A stretch of 5,928 nt of DNA from Pseudomonadota bacterium (lineage in GTDB: Bacteria; Pseudomonadota; Alphaproteobacteria; ATCC43930; CGMCC-115725): the NCBI GenBank assembly GCA_021790295.1, contig JAJYIC010000013.1:1-5928 (forward strand), given 5' to 3'. Position numbers and translations under genes: made by a program. The notes below the pieces were generated by a model, which was not told the origin of the DNA, did no database searches, and saw only the letters and a list, made by a program, of their open reading frames with translations. Of this stretch, positions 1-5,850 are shown piece after piece. How positions within the stretch are numbered: the stretch's first letter is position 1; every line of letters begins with the position of its first letter.

Positions 1-610
1 CACGGTACCGTATGTCGTCGCCCCCTTCCGGATCGACTATCGCGCACGCCACCGCTCCCGCCGCCTCGCGGATGATTTCGAGCGCCACCCCTTCGTTGAG
101 CACCCCTTTGCCGTAATCGGAAATGACGACCGCGGCGTGGCTGCCGACGAGCGAACGCACAAGGCGCAGCAAGTCTTCGCGGATAAAGGGGGCGAGAGGA
201 GCCGCGCTTTCTCTGTCGGCGCGAAGAAGCTGCTGTCCGGCGGCGACGTAGCGCGTCTTGACGGTGGTGACCCGCTCCGGCTGGACAAGGGCGTGCACCT
301 CGGCGCCGTCCTCGGCGGCGAGAAGGCGGCCGATTTCGCGGCCCGCTTCGTCGTTGCCGACCACCGAAACGAAAGACGCCGAGGCTCCGAGGGCCTTCAG
401 GTTGCGCAGGACATTGCCGGCCCCTCCGAGCGTCTTGCTGTCGCGTTCGATCGCCAGAATGGGGATCGGCGCTTCGGGCGAGACCCGCTCAACCCGGCCG
501 TAAACCGTGTGATCGAGCATCACGTCGCCGACGCAAAGAACGCGCGCCCCGGAAAGCCGATCGATCGCCTTATAGAGAGCGCTCGCCTGCGCCCTCGCCT
601 CACTTTCCAT
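1..610 (-). CDS. hldE: ADP-heptose synthesis sugar kinase (HldE/RfaE domain I), C-terminal part outside window
   Basis: PfkB/ribokinase-family kinase that phosphorylates D-glycero-D-manno-heptose 7-phosphate at C1, a cytoplasmic step in making ADP-heptose for the lipopolysaccharide inner core. The 203 visible residues, read directly from the minus strand, show GDVMLD (28-33), SPEAPIPIL (44-52), GGAGNVLRNL (62-71), TTVKTRYV (115-122), QQLLRADRE (126-134), SDYGKGV (164-170) and VDPEGGDDIRYR (192-203), which match RfaE domain I in order and spacing. The frame is open to base 1, so the rest of the kinase domain and any cytidylyltransferase domain lie outside; whether it is the bifunctional HldE or a kinase-only HldA cannot be decided here. 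VDPEG replaces the usual VDPKG. The ATG at 610 is the first in frame, but an in-frame TTG at 616 has AAGGG (624-628) 7 nt upstream, against 13 nt for the ATG, so the true start may be TTG. An in-frame TGA lies just upstream of that. It follows lutC on the same strand after 124 nt. Confidence 0.93.
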   Translation of the reverse strand, partial: MESEARAQASALYKAIDRLSGARVLCVGDVMLDHTVYGRVERVSPEAPIPILAIERDSKTLGGAGNVLRNLKALGASASFVSVVGNDEAGREIGRLLAAEDGAEVHALVQPERVTTVKTRYVAAGQQLLRADRESAAPLAPFIREDLLRLVRSLVGSHAAVVISDYGKGVLNEGVALEIIREAAGAVACAIVDPEGGDDIRYR

Positions 611-690
611 CGTCAAAAGCCGGCCCTTTCATGGTCGCCCGCGGCCCCAAGCACAAAATATGGTGGCTTCCTCTCCGCTTTTCCCATCGC

Positions 691-723
691 CCGGCGCAAA
701 GGCTTTTGGCCGCGTTGCGCCGG
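691..723 (-). terminator. Stem-loop after lutC, possible terminator or attenuator
   Basis: The arms CCGGCGCAA (691-699) and TTGCGCCGG (715-723) are a perfect 9-bp inverted repeat. Inside, GGC/GCC can pair over a TTTTG loop, giving a strong hairpin. It begins 11 nt past the lutC stop codon and lies upstream of hldE, where a terminator or read-through attenuator for the lut operon would be expected. No T-run follows it on the minus strand (GGCGATGGGAAAAG comes next), so it is not a classical intrinsic terminator; it could also protect the lut mRNA 3' end. Confidence 0.4.
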
Positions 724-734
724 CCGCCACGCCT

Positions 735-1436
735 CTACTTTTTGCCCGCCGGCTCCCTCTCGCCGACAAGAATGATGTGAAGGCGGCGCGGTCCGTGGGC
801 GCCCAGTTCGATCGTCTGCTCGATGTCGGCCGTGCGCGAAGGACCGGTGACAAAATTGACGGTGCGCGGCCAGCCTTTTTCCGCGGCGGCGGCGCGCAGC
901 AAATCGAAACCCTCCTCGTAGCTCGCGACAACCTGCCGGGCGGCCACCACGACGATATGCGTATCCGGGAGAAAATTGAGAGAGGTCGGGGTCTCCGCGC
1001 CGGAGATCAGCATCAGCGTGCCGGTCTCGGCGATGGCGGCAAAAGCGGGGGTGAGAGAGACCGCATCGCCCGCCTCGGCGCGCCCGCGGCGGATCGCAAG
1101 GAGAGGCTCCCTCTTCCAGGGCAAAGCCTCGAGCATCGGATCGGGAGCCATCACGATCTCGGCCGGCAGGTTTTCGCGGGCGAGATATTCCGCGACCGCC
1201 GCCGGTACGGCGTCGAGGCTGTCGAGCTGGCTGACGCGGGCGTCGGCCTCTTCGGCCATCGCTACGAAAAGACGAAGGCGGTCCTCTTCTTCGAGCGCGG
1301 CCGCCCTTTGCGGGACCGGGTTGCGGGGGTGGGCGGCAAGCCGGCGAGAGAGTTCGCCCGCCGCTTCCGCGGCAAGAGCGCCCCTTTTGAAGGCGCGGCG
1401 GATGGCGCCGAGGATCTCTTCGCGAGGCTCGCTCAT
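735..1436 (-). CDS. lutC: LutC/LldG subunit of the L-lactate oxidation complex (LUD domain)
   Basis: Third subunit of the cytoplasmic LutABC (LldEFG) complex, which oxidises L-lactate to pyruvate. The 233-residue product is the usual size for LutC. A helical N-terminus (MSEPREEILGAIRRAFKRG) leads into a LUD domain covering about residues 50-226. Family motifs seen are AIAETGTLMLISG (134-146), LNFLPDTHIVVV (153-164), and TGPSRTADIEQT (197-208) with LGAHGPRRLHIILV (211-224). LutC has no cysteine clusters; its exact role in the complex is not well defined. The ATG lies inside the ATGA overlap with the lutB stop, so translation is probably coupled. AAGGGAG stands almost against the start codon, with AAGG 4 nt away. 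The same frame stays open far upstream inside lutB (to about 2297), but the family alignment begins at MSEPREE, so I do not extend the gene. Confidence 0.95.
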   Translation of the reverse strand: MSEPREEILGAIRRAFKRGALAAEAAGELSRRLAAHPRNPVPQRAAALEEEDRLRLFVAMAEEADARVSQLDSLDAVPAAVAEYLARENLPAEIVMAPDPMLEALPWKREPLLAIRRGRAEAGDAVSLTPAFAAIAETGTLMLISGAETPTSLNFLPDTHIVVVAARQVVASYEEGFDLLRAAAAEKGWPRTVNFVTGPSRTADIEQTIELGAHGPRRLHIILVGEREPAGKK

Positions 1437-2854
1437 GCTCCCTTGCGGCGCTTTGCCCAGAGATGGTGAAAGGTTCGTCCTTCGGGCGCGGGCAAGTCGC
1501 GCACCGCGGTCCAGCCGGAATGGAAAAGCAAAGAGCGAAAGCGCCCGCGCCGCGCCCCGGCCGCAAAAAGGGCGCGGGCGACGATGCGGGCGAAGGGATG
1601 ATAAAGGCCGGGGCGAAGCGCGAAAAAGGCCCAGAGCCGAAGCGCGGCGCGGGCGACGGCGGGCGCTTTTTTTTGCGTAAATTCGCGCTCGCGCCACCCT
1701 CTCATCATCTTCGGCAAAGGGATCTGCATCGGGCAGACGGCCTCGCAGCGCCCGCAAAAAGTCGAGGCGTTGGGCAGATGCGCACATTCCTCGAGACCGA
1801 AAAGGGCGGGCGAAAGCACCGCCCCCATCGGTCCCGGATAAACCGTGCCGTAAGCGTGCCCGCCGACCGCCGTATAAACCGGGCAATGATTGAGGCAGGC
1901 GGCGCAGCGGATGCAGCGCAGGATGTCCTCGAATTCGCCGCCCAAAAGCGCGCTTCGCCCGTTGTCGAGAAGGACGACGTGATAGGCCTCGGGGCCGTCC
2001 TCGTCGCCTTCCCGGCGCGGCCCCGTCGAAAGCGTCGTATAAGCGGAAAATTCCTGCCCCGTCGCCGAACGGGCGAGAAGGCGCAGCAACGTCGCCGCGT
2101 CTTCGAGGGTCGGAACGAGCTTTTCGATGCTCGCCATGACGATATGAACGCGGGGCAAAAGCTGCGTCAGATCGCCGTTGCCTTCGTTCGTCACGATGAG
2201 GCTCGAACCCGTTTCGGCAACCAGGAAATTGGCCCCGGTGATGCCCGCGTCGGCGGCGAGAAAACGCGGGCGCAGCACCGCGCGCGCTTCGTCGCAAAGC
2301 TGGCGCGCTTCGCTGAGCGGGCGCTGCGGGGGAAGCTCCCGATGCGCCTCGCGAAAGGATTGCGCCACCTCTTCTTTGACGAGATGGATCGCCGGCGCGA
2401 TGATGTGGCTCGGAGGCTCTCTTCGAAGCTGGATGATGTATTCGCCGAGATCCGTTTCAATGGGCGTGATGCCGTTCTCTTCGAGAAAGGGGTTGAGGCC
2501 CACCTCCTCGGCGACCATCGATTTCCCTTTGGTGACGGTTTTCGCCCCGACCGAACGGCAGATCGCCAAGACCGCCTCGCGCGCTTCGCTTGCCGAACGC
2601 GCCCAGTGAACCTTTCCGCCCGCGGCCAAGACCTTGTTTTCGTAGGTTTCGAGATAGAAGTCGAGATTGGCGAGGGTCGCTTCTTTGATGGCGCGCGCCT
2701 TTTCGCGCAGACTCTCGAACTCGGGCAGGCGTTCGATCGCCCGCGCCCTTTTCTCGGGAAAGCCCGTGCGCGCCATCGACAACGCCTTTTGCAGCGTCGG
2801 ATTGCCGAGGCCTTCGCGGGCATTTGCGGGAAAATCGCGGCTATTCAGGAGCAT
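1433..2854 (-). CDS. lutB: LutB/LldF iron-sulfur subunit of the L-lactate oxidation complex
   Basis: Large iron-sulfur subunit of LutABC, passing electrons from L-lactate oxidation. The 473 residues match the normal LutB length. A LUD domain spans about 60-296 (KTVTKGKSM at 105-113, AETGSSLIVTNEGNGD at 213-228, LPRVHIVMASIEKLVPT at 233-249). It is followed by a ferredoxin-type region: CIRCAACLNHCPVY with C314, C317, C320 and C324, then GGHAYGTVYPGPMGAVLSP (331-349), and CGRCEAVCPMQIPLP with C367, C370 and C374. The C-terminal 90 residues are basic and partly hydrophobic, as in the family. The start at MLLNSRDFPANAREGL fits family N-termini. GAGGGG at the lutA stop lies 11 nt before the ATG, a rather long spacing, and suggests coupling to lutA. 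The stop overlaps the lutC ATG. Codons for residues 395-397 hold an A8 tract (see separate entry). Confidence 0.97.
   Translation of the reverse strand: MLLNSRDFPANAREGLGNPTLQKALSMARTGFPEKRARAIERLPEFESLREKARAIKEATLANLDFYLETYENKVLAAGGKVHWARSASEAREAVLAICRSVGAKTVTKGKSMVAEEVGLNPFLEENGITPIETDLGEYIIQLRREPPSHIIAPAIHLVKEEVAQSFREAHRELPPQRPLSEARQLCDEARAVLRPRFLAADAGITGANFLVAETGSSLIVTNEGNGDLTQLLPRVHIVMASIEKLVPTLEDAATLLRLLARSATGQEFSAYTTLSTGPRREGDEDGPEAYHVVLLDNGRSALLGGEFEDILRCIRCAACLNHCPVYTAVGGHAYGTVYPGPMGAVLSPALFGLEECAHLPNASTFCGRCEAVCPMQIPLPKMMRGWREREFTQKKAPAVARAALRLWAFFALRPGLYHPFARIVARALFAAGARRGRFRSLLFHSGWTAVRDLPAPEGRTFHHLWAKRRKGA
1667..1674 (-). other. A8 homopolymer and -1 slippery heptamer inside lutB
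   Basis: On the lutB coding strand the codons read CAA AAA AAA GCG, so eight adenines form A_AAA_AAA in frame, a canonical -1 slippery heptamer. A purine-rich AGAGGGTGG stretch lies about 20 nt upstream. The -1 frame is the lutC frame and is open from here through the lutC start. The homopolymer is clearly present; that it causes slippage is inference. Confidence 0.3.
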
Positions 2855-2869
2855 TGCGCGAAGAGCCCC

Positions 2870-3637
2870 TCAACCGGGCGCGCCGATCGGCGGCAGCTCT
2901 TCGGCCATGCCGGCGAGAACCTCGGCCACATGACGCGCTTCGACTGCGCGCCCCAAACGGCAAAGCTTGCCGGCGATGTTGAGAAGGCAGCCGAGATCGC
3001 CGCAAAGCACGGCCTCCGCGCCGCTCGCCGCGATATCGGCCACCTTGTCGGCGACCATCTTGTCCGAGATGTCGGGGTATTTGACGGCAAAGCTGCCGCC
3101 AAAGCCGCAGCATGTCTCAGCCCCGGAAAGTTCGCTCAAAGCGAGCCCTTCGACCGAAGCGAGAAGGGTTCTGGGCTCGTCCCTGACCCCGAGTTCGCGC
3201 AGCCCCGAACAGCCGTCGTGATAGGTCACGCGTTTGCGCCAGCGCGCCTTTACCCGGGTGAAGCCGCGCACGCCGACGAGAAAGGAGGTGAGTTCATAGG
3301 TTTTCGCTGCCAGAGCCTCGGCGCGCGCCCTCATCTCGGCGTCTTCGGCAAATAGCCCGGGATAGTGGCGGCGGATCATCCCGGCGCAGGAGCCCGAAGG
3401 GACGACGACGTAATCGTAATCGGCAAAGGTCTCGATGACTTTTTCCGCGATCCTTGTCGCGCTTTGGCGATCGCCCGAGTTGTAGGAAGGCTGCCCGCAA
3501 CAGGTTTGCGCAAAGGGAGCCTCGACCGAACAGCCCGCTTCTTCGAGAAGCTTTACCGCGGCAAAGCCGACGCTTGGACGGAAGAGGTCGACAAGGCAGG
3601 TGACGAAAAGCCCGACCCGCACCCCAGTTTCGGCCAT
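2870..3637 (-). CDS. lutA: LutA/LldE subunit of the L-lactate oxidation complex (two CCG domains)
   Basis: Cysteine-rich subunit of LutABC, related to the heterodisulfide reductase and GlpC type of CCG-domain proteins that bind iron-sulfur clusters. The 255 residues contain two CCG domains. The first has C14 (FVTCLVD), CCGQPSYNSG (C46, C47) and PSGSCAGMIRR (C84). The second has YHDGCSGLRELG (C143), TCCGFGGSFAVKYP (C176, C177) and CGDLGCLLNIAGKL (C212, C217). YHDGC where I would expect YHDSC, and the extra C212, are small departures. The start is backed by AGGGGGAG at 3645-3652, 7 nt before the ATG, the best ribosome binding site in the operon. It is the first gene of lutABC, and 15 nt separate it from lutB. 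No GntR-type regulator or lactate permease gene is next to it; the upstream neighbour is timA. The start lies 190 nt past the timA stop, so the operon probably has its own promoter. Confidence 0.97.
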   Translation of the reverse strand: MAETGVRVGLFVTCLVDLFRPSVGFAAVKLLEEAGCSVEAPFAQTCCGQPSYNSGDRQSATRIAEKVIETFADYDYVVVPSGSCAGMIRRHYPGLFAEDAEMRARAEALAAKTYELTSFLVGVRGFTRVKARWRKRVTYHDGCSGLRELGVRDEPRTLLASVEGLALSELSGAETCCGFGGSFAVKYPDISDKMVADKVADIAASGAEAVLCGDLGCLLNIAGKLCRLGRAVEARHVAEVLAGMAEELPPIGAPG

Positions 3638-3644
3638 CGAGAAG

Positions 3645-3652
3645 CTCCCCCT
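3645..3652 (-). promoter_or_regulatory. Ribosome binding site of lutA
   Basis: AGGGGGAG on the minus strand lies 7 nt upstream of the lutA ATG (3635-3637). It is purine-rich and optimally spaced, and it fixes the lutA start. Confidence 0.65.
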
Positions 3653-3699
3653 TGCGGCGGCCGGGCGGAAGAGGGAAGGCGACCGCCAAGGCGAGCGCG

Positions 3700-3728
3700 A
3701 TTATGGGTGAAAACCGCTTTGATTGCGA
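3700..3728 (-). promoter_or_regulatory. Weak promoter candidate for lutABC
   Basis: On the minus strand CATAAT (3700-3705) matches the -10 consensus at five of six positions and lies about 60 nt before the lutA start. A 17-nt spacer points to TCGCAA as the -35, which fits poorly (three of six); the better TTGCCT lies too far upstream, at 25 nt. No operator-like palindrome of the FadR/LldR type was seen nearby. This is the most A/T-rich part of the spacer, but the call is tentative. Confidence 0.22.
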
Positions 3729-3756
3729 GGAGGCAAAACTTCGCGCGCGTCCGCCC

Positions 3757-3800
3757 GAAGCCGCCCGATCGAGGCTTCCCCTCACCCGTGCGGGGATGAG
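3757..3800. other. Two small inverted repeats between timA and lutA
   Basis: GAAGCC (3757-3762) and GGCTTC (3773-3778) form a 6-bp stem over a 10-nt loop. Directly next to it, CTCA CCCG TG CGGG GA TGAG (3781-3800) folds into an 8-bp stem with a 2-nt bulge. They begin 27 nt past the timA stop codon, where timA transcription should end, but no T-run follows on the minus strand. They may be a weak terminator, or a remnant of the CCCCTCACCCG-type dispersed intergenic repeats common in these bacteria. Confidence 0.3.
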
Positions 3801-3827
3801 CGCGAGAGATAGCGAGGGGCCGAATTT

Positions 3828-4493
3828 TCAACCGCTGGCGGTGGCGAGAAGAACCCAGTTCGGATCGGCAGAGCGGGTCTCGCGGCCGAAGGTCCAGCTG
3901 TCGGTCTTCTCGACCGGCGCTCGCGGATCGCCTTCGAGGATGCTGCCGTCGGCGGCGCGGGTGAGGTTGATCTGTCGCGAGACGAGTTTCACCGCAACCT
4001 CGGCCCTTGAACCTTCGAGGCGTCCGGAAAGGATTTCGGCGCCTTCGATGGCGACGATCTGCGTCTCCAGAGTTTCCTTCGCTGCCAGACGCTCGTCGAT
4101 CGCGGCAGAAAAGGAGGCAAAGACCGGCTCGCTCAAAAGCGGCCTCAAGGCCGCTTTGTCGCCTTTGGCAAACGCGGCGACGATCATCTCGAAAGCCGCG
4201 CGCGCGCCTTTGAGAAACTCCTCGGGGGAAAATCCGGGATCGACCTTGCGGATCGCCTCGAGCCCTTCGGAGGGCGCGGGCTCGCTCTCTTCAGCCCCGG
4301 GCGTATGGATCGTCGTATTGGTCGGTTCGAGATTGATGACCTTGCCGGGAGGGCCGCCGAACCTTTGCATGAAAGGATCCCGCCGGCGCTCGTTGCCGGT
4401 GCGCCGTCCGAGCACGCTCCTCAGACGTAACACCAGGAAGACGGCGATCATGGCGAAAAGGATGATGTCGAAGGGAATCGGAAAACCGTGCAT
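3828..4493 (-). CDS. timA: Tim44/TimA-like membrane-anchored protein
   Basis: Alphaproteobacterial homologue of the mitochondrial import component Tim44, called TimA in Caulobacter. Its exact bacterial role is unsettled; it is thought to act at the inner membrane in protein assembly or as an adaptor. The 221 residues start with one hydrophobic segment (about 7-22, FDIILFAMIAVFLVLR) followed by the family's basic stretch LRSVLGRRTGNERRRDPF (24-41), so the C-terminal domain should face the cytoplasm. A proline/glutamate-rich linker (about 45-80) leads to the Tim44 domain (about 85-220): DPGFSPEEFLKGARAAFEMI (85-104), then GDKAALRPLLSEPVFASF (111-128), DSWTFGRE (198-205), and the closing NWVLLAT (212-218). 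No strong ribosome binding site precedes the ATG. It is divergent from secB across 211 nt, in keeping with an export-related context. Confidence 0.9.
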   Translation of the reverse strand: MHGFPIPFDIILFAMIAVFLVLRLRSVLGRRTGNERRRDPFMQRFGGPPGKVINLEPTNTTIHTPGAEESEPAPSEGLEAIRKVDPGFSPEEFLKGARAAFEMIVAAFAKGDKAALRPLLSEPVFASFSAAIDERLAAKETLETQIVAIEGAEILSGRLEGSRAEVAVKLVSRQINLTRAADGSILEGDPRAPVEKTDSWTFGRETRSADPNWVLLATASG

Positions 4494-4571
4494 CGCTTCT
4501 GCCGTCCCGCCGCTTTTCGGAGGCGGCAGGAACTCTGTGTCGTCCTTCGGACTAGATAGGTGGTCGCGCCG

Positions 4572-4606
4572 GGTGCGGCAAGCGCACCGCCCCCGGAGCG
4601 CTCCGG
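4572..4606. repeat. Hairpin plus 14-bp palindrome in the timA-secB intergenic region
   Basis: GGTGCG (4572-4577) and CGCACC (4583-4588) form a 6-bp stem over GCAAG. Four nucleotides on, CCGGAGCGCTCCGG (4593-4606) is a perfect 14-bp palindrome. Both lie between the divergent timA and secB starts, where an operator or an mRNA leader structure could act. The DNA is so GC-rich that chance is a real alternative. I saw no convincing -35/-10 pair for either gene in the 4494-4704 spacer. Confidence 0.3.
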
Positions 4607-4695
4607 CGCCGAGGCTCTGCGCAAACGCTGGGCCATTGCCGCTCGCGGCCGATCCGTGCTAGCGAGCCTCAGTCGATGCGAGCCGCGCAAGGCTT

Positions 4696-4700
4696 GGAGG
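4696..4700 (+). promoter_or_regulatory. Ribosome binding site of secB
   Basis: GGAGG lies 4 nt before the ATG at 4705, a strong Shine-Dalgarno match that fixes the secB start. Confidence 0.7.
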
Positions 4701-4704
4701 AACG

Positions 4705-5181
4705 ATGGCGCAAGAGGGAAAAGGCGATGGCGAGGGCGTCGCGGCCTCCGAAGAGCTGATGGTCAACGCCCAATACGTCAAAGACCTGTCATTCGAAAAC
4801 CCGCGCTCGCCGCAAAGCCTTCTGCAACCGAAAGGCCAGCCCGAGGTCGAACTCGGCGTCGACGTCAAGGCGCGCAACCTCGCCGCCGATACTTTCGAAG
4901 TGATCCTGACGATCAAAGTGACGACGAAGGCCGCGGGCGAAGTCCTCTTTCTCGTCGAACTTGCCTATGGCGCCGTAGTGACGGTCAAGAAAGCTAGCGA
5001 ACCGCGGCTTCGCGAACTCGTTCTCGTCGAGGTGCCGCGGTTCATTTTTCCATTTGCCAGAGCCGTCATCGCCGACGCCACCCGCGACGGCGGGTTTCCG
5101 CCTTTGCTGATAAACCCGATCGATTTCTCCGAGCTTTTGCGCCGCAACGAGGCCGGGACCGGGGAAGCGCCCGTTGCCTGA
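4705..5181 (+). CDS. secB: Protein-export chaperone SecB
   Basis: Cytoplasmic tetrameric chaperone that holds secretory preproteins unfolded and hands them to SecA at the Sec translocon. The 158 residues are normal for alphaproteobacterial SecB, including a poorly conserved acidic N-terminus of about 20 residues. Diagnostic stretches are AQYVKDLSFENP (22-33) and LVEVPRFIFPFARAVIADATRDGGFPPLLINPIDF (107-141). The part between is less typical: AYGAVVTVKKASEPRLREL (87-105) stands where the family usually has a YAGVF-xxxNVPxE type sequence, and VEVPR replaces the common IECPR, so the usual cysteine is missing. The gene is intact and has a good ribosome binding site, so I read this as divergence and not decay. 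It converges on dnaQ with only 3 nt between stops, and diverges from timA. Confidence 0.96.
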   Translation: MAQEGKGDGEGVAASEELMVNAQYVKDLSFENPRSPQSLLQPKGQPEVELGVDVKARNLAADTFEVILTIKVTTKAAGEVLFLVELAYGAVVTVKKASEPRLRELVLVEVPRFIFPFARAVIADATRDGGFPPLLINPIDFSELLRRNEAGTGEAPVA

Positions 5182-5184
5182 GGC

Positions 5185-5850
5185 TTATTCCTGCGAAAGC
5201 CAGATCGGTTCGACAAGGCTTTCGAGCATCTCGCGGTGGCGGGCGAGTTCCTCGGCCGTTGCGGCATGCGCCCGCGGCGCGCGCTGGGCAGGCGCGGCCG
5301 CAAGGGGCTGACCGGCGCCCGCCGCAAGGTCGAAGCCGCGCTGCCTGCCGCCCAAAAGCTCCAGATAGACGGCGGCGAGAAGCTTGCAGTCGATTACCGC
5401 GCCATGCTTTTCCCGGTCCGTAAGATCGATCGCAAACCTGCGGCAGAGGGCGCTGAGGTTCGCCGGCGCTCCGGGAAAGCGCTGCCGCGCCAGAGCGAGC
5501 GTATCGACGATCGCGGAGCCTAAAGGCGGGCGGCCGAGGCGCTCCAGTTCGGCATTGAGAAAGGCCAGATCGAATTCGGCGTTGTGGATGACAAGCGGAT
5601 CGCTGCCGATAAAACGCAAAAGCTCTTCGGCAATCTCGCCGAAGCGCGGGAAGGGGGCGAGAAATTCGGTAGAGAGGCCGTGAATGGCGCGCGCCTCCTG
5701 CGGCATCTCGCGCTCGGGGTTGAGATAGGCATGAAAGCTCTGCCCCGTCGGGACATGGCGAGAGAGTTCGAGGCAGGCGATCTCGACGATGCGGTGGCCT
5801 TCTTGCGGGGAAAGGCCGGTCGTTTCGGTATCGAGGACGATTTCGCGCAT
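5185..5850 (-). CDS. dnaQ: DNA polymerase III epsilon subunit, 3'-5' proofreading exonuclease
   Basis: Proofreading subunit of the replicative polymerase, of the DEDDh exonuclease family, acting in the core with the alpha subunit. The 221 residues show Exo I as DTETTG (D7, E9), Exo II as HNAEFDLAFLN (D94) and Exo III as HGAVIDCKLLA (H149, D154), so all five catalytic residues are present. The exonuclease domain covers about 1-167. A low-complexity Ala/Pro-rich linker (about 174-197) leads to a conserved C-terminal helix ending SLVEPIWL (211-218), where the alpha subunit is expected to bind. The start is supported by GGAGG (5856-5860) 5 nt upstream of the ATG and by the classic MREIVLDTETTG opening. 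The stop (TAA) is 3 nt from the secB stop. In related genomes coaE often precedes dnaQ on the same strand. Confidence 0.95.
   Translation of the reverse strand: MREIVLDTETTGLSPQEGHRIVEIACLELSRHVPTGQSFHAYLNPEREMPQEARAIHGLSTEFLAPFPRFGEIAEELLRFIGSDPLVIHNAEFDLAFLNAELERLGRPPLGSAIVDTLALARQRFPGAPANLSALCRRFAIDLTDREKHGAVIDCKLLAAVYLELLGGRQRGFDLAAGAGQPLAAAPAQRAPRAHAATAEELARHREMLESLVEPIWLSQE

Noticed and set aside
137..775. 212-codon plus-strand frame opposite hldE
   Set aside because: It is antisense to a frame showing seven conserved HldE motifs and has no recognisable content of its own.
613..1566. 317-codon minus-strand frame over lutC
   Set aside because: It is out of frame with lutC, rich in Arg, Gly and Pro, and has no family features; a shadow of lutC.
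1437..2297. Upstream extension of the lutC frame into lutB
   Set aside because: The translation before MSEPREE is arginine-rich low-complexity sequence, LutC homologues start at MSEPREE, and the ATGA overlap explains initiation. It is kept only as the possible frameshift path.
1463..3355. 630-codon plus-strand open frame
   Set aside because: It lies exactly antisense to lutB and lutA, both unmistakable by motif. Its translation is arginine- and alanine-rich with no recognisable domain, which is the usual artefact opposite GC-rich genes.
3665..3690. Sigma-54-like GG...CC spacing upstream of lutA
   Set aside because: The TTGGC stretch has CC where the invariant GC of the -12 element should be.
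3638..3827. Possible small gene between timA and lutA
   Set aside because: Frames here are only extensions of shadows. No start with a ribosome binding site and no protein-like sequence was seen, so I treat it as a regulatory spacer.
3652..4662. 336-codon plus-strand frame across the lutA-timA spacer and timA
   Set aside because: Most of it is antisense to timA, whose Tim44 motifs and membrane segment are clear. Its composition is Ser/Arg-rich and featureless.
4636..4665. TTGCCG - 18 nt - TAGCGA as a secB promoter
   Set aside because: The -10 matches only two of six consensus positions, so it is no better than chance in this sequence.
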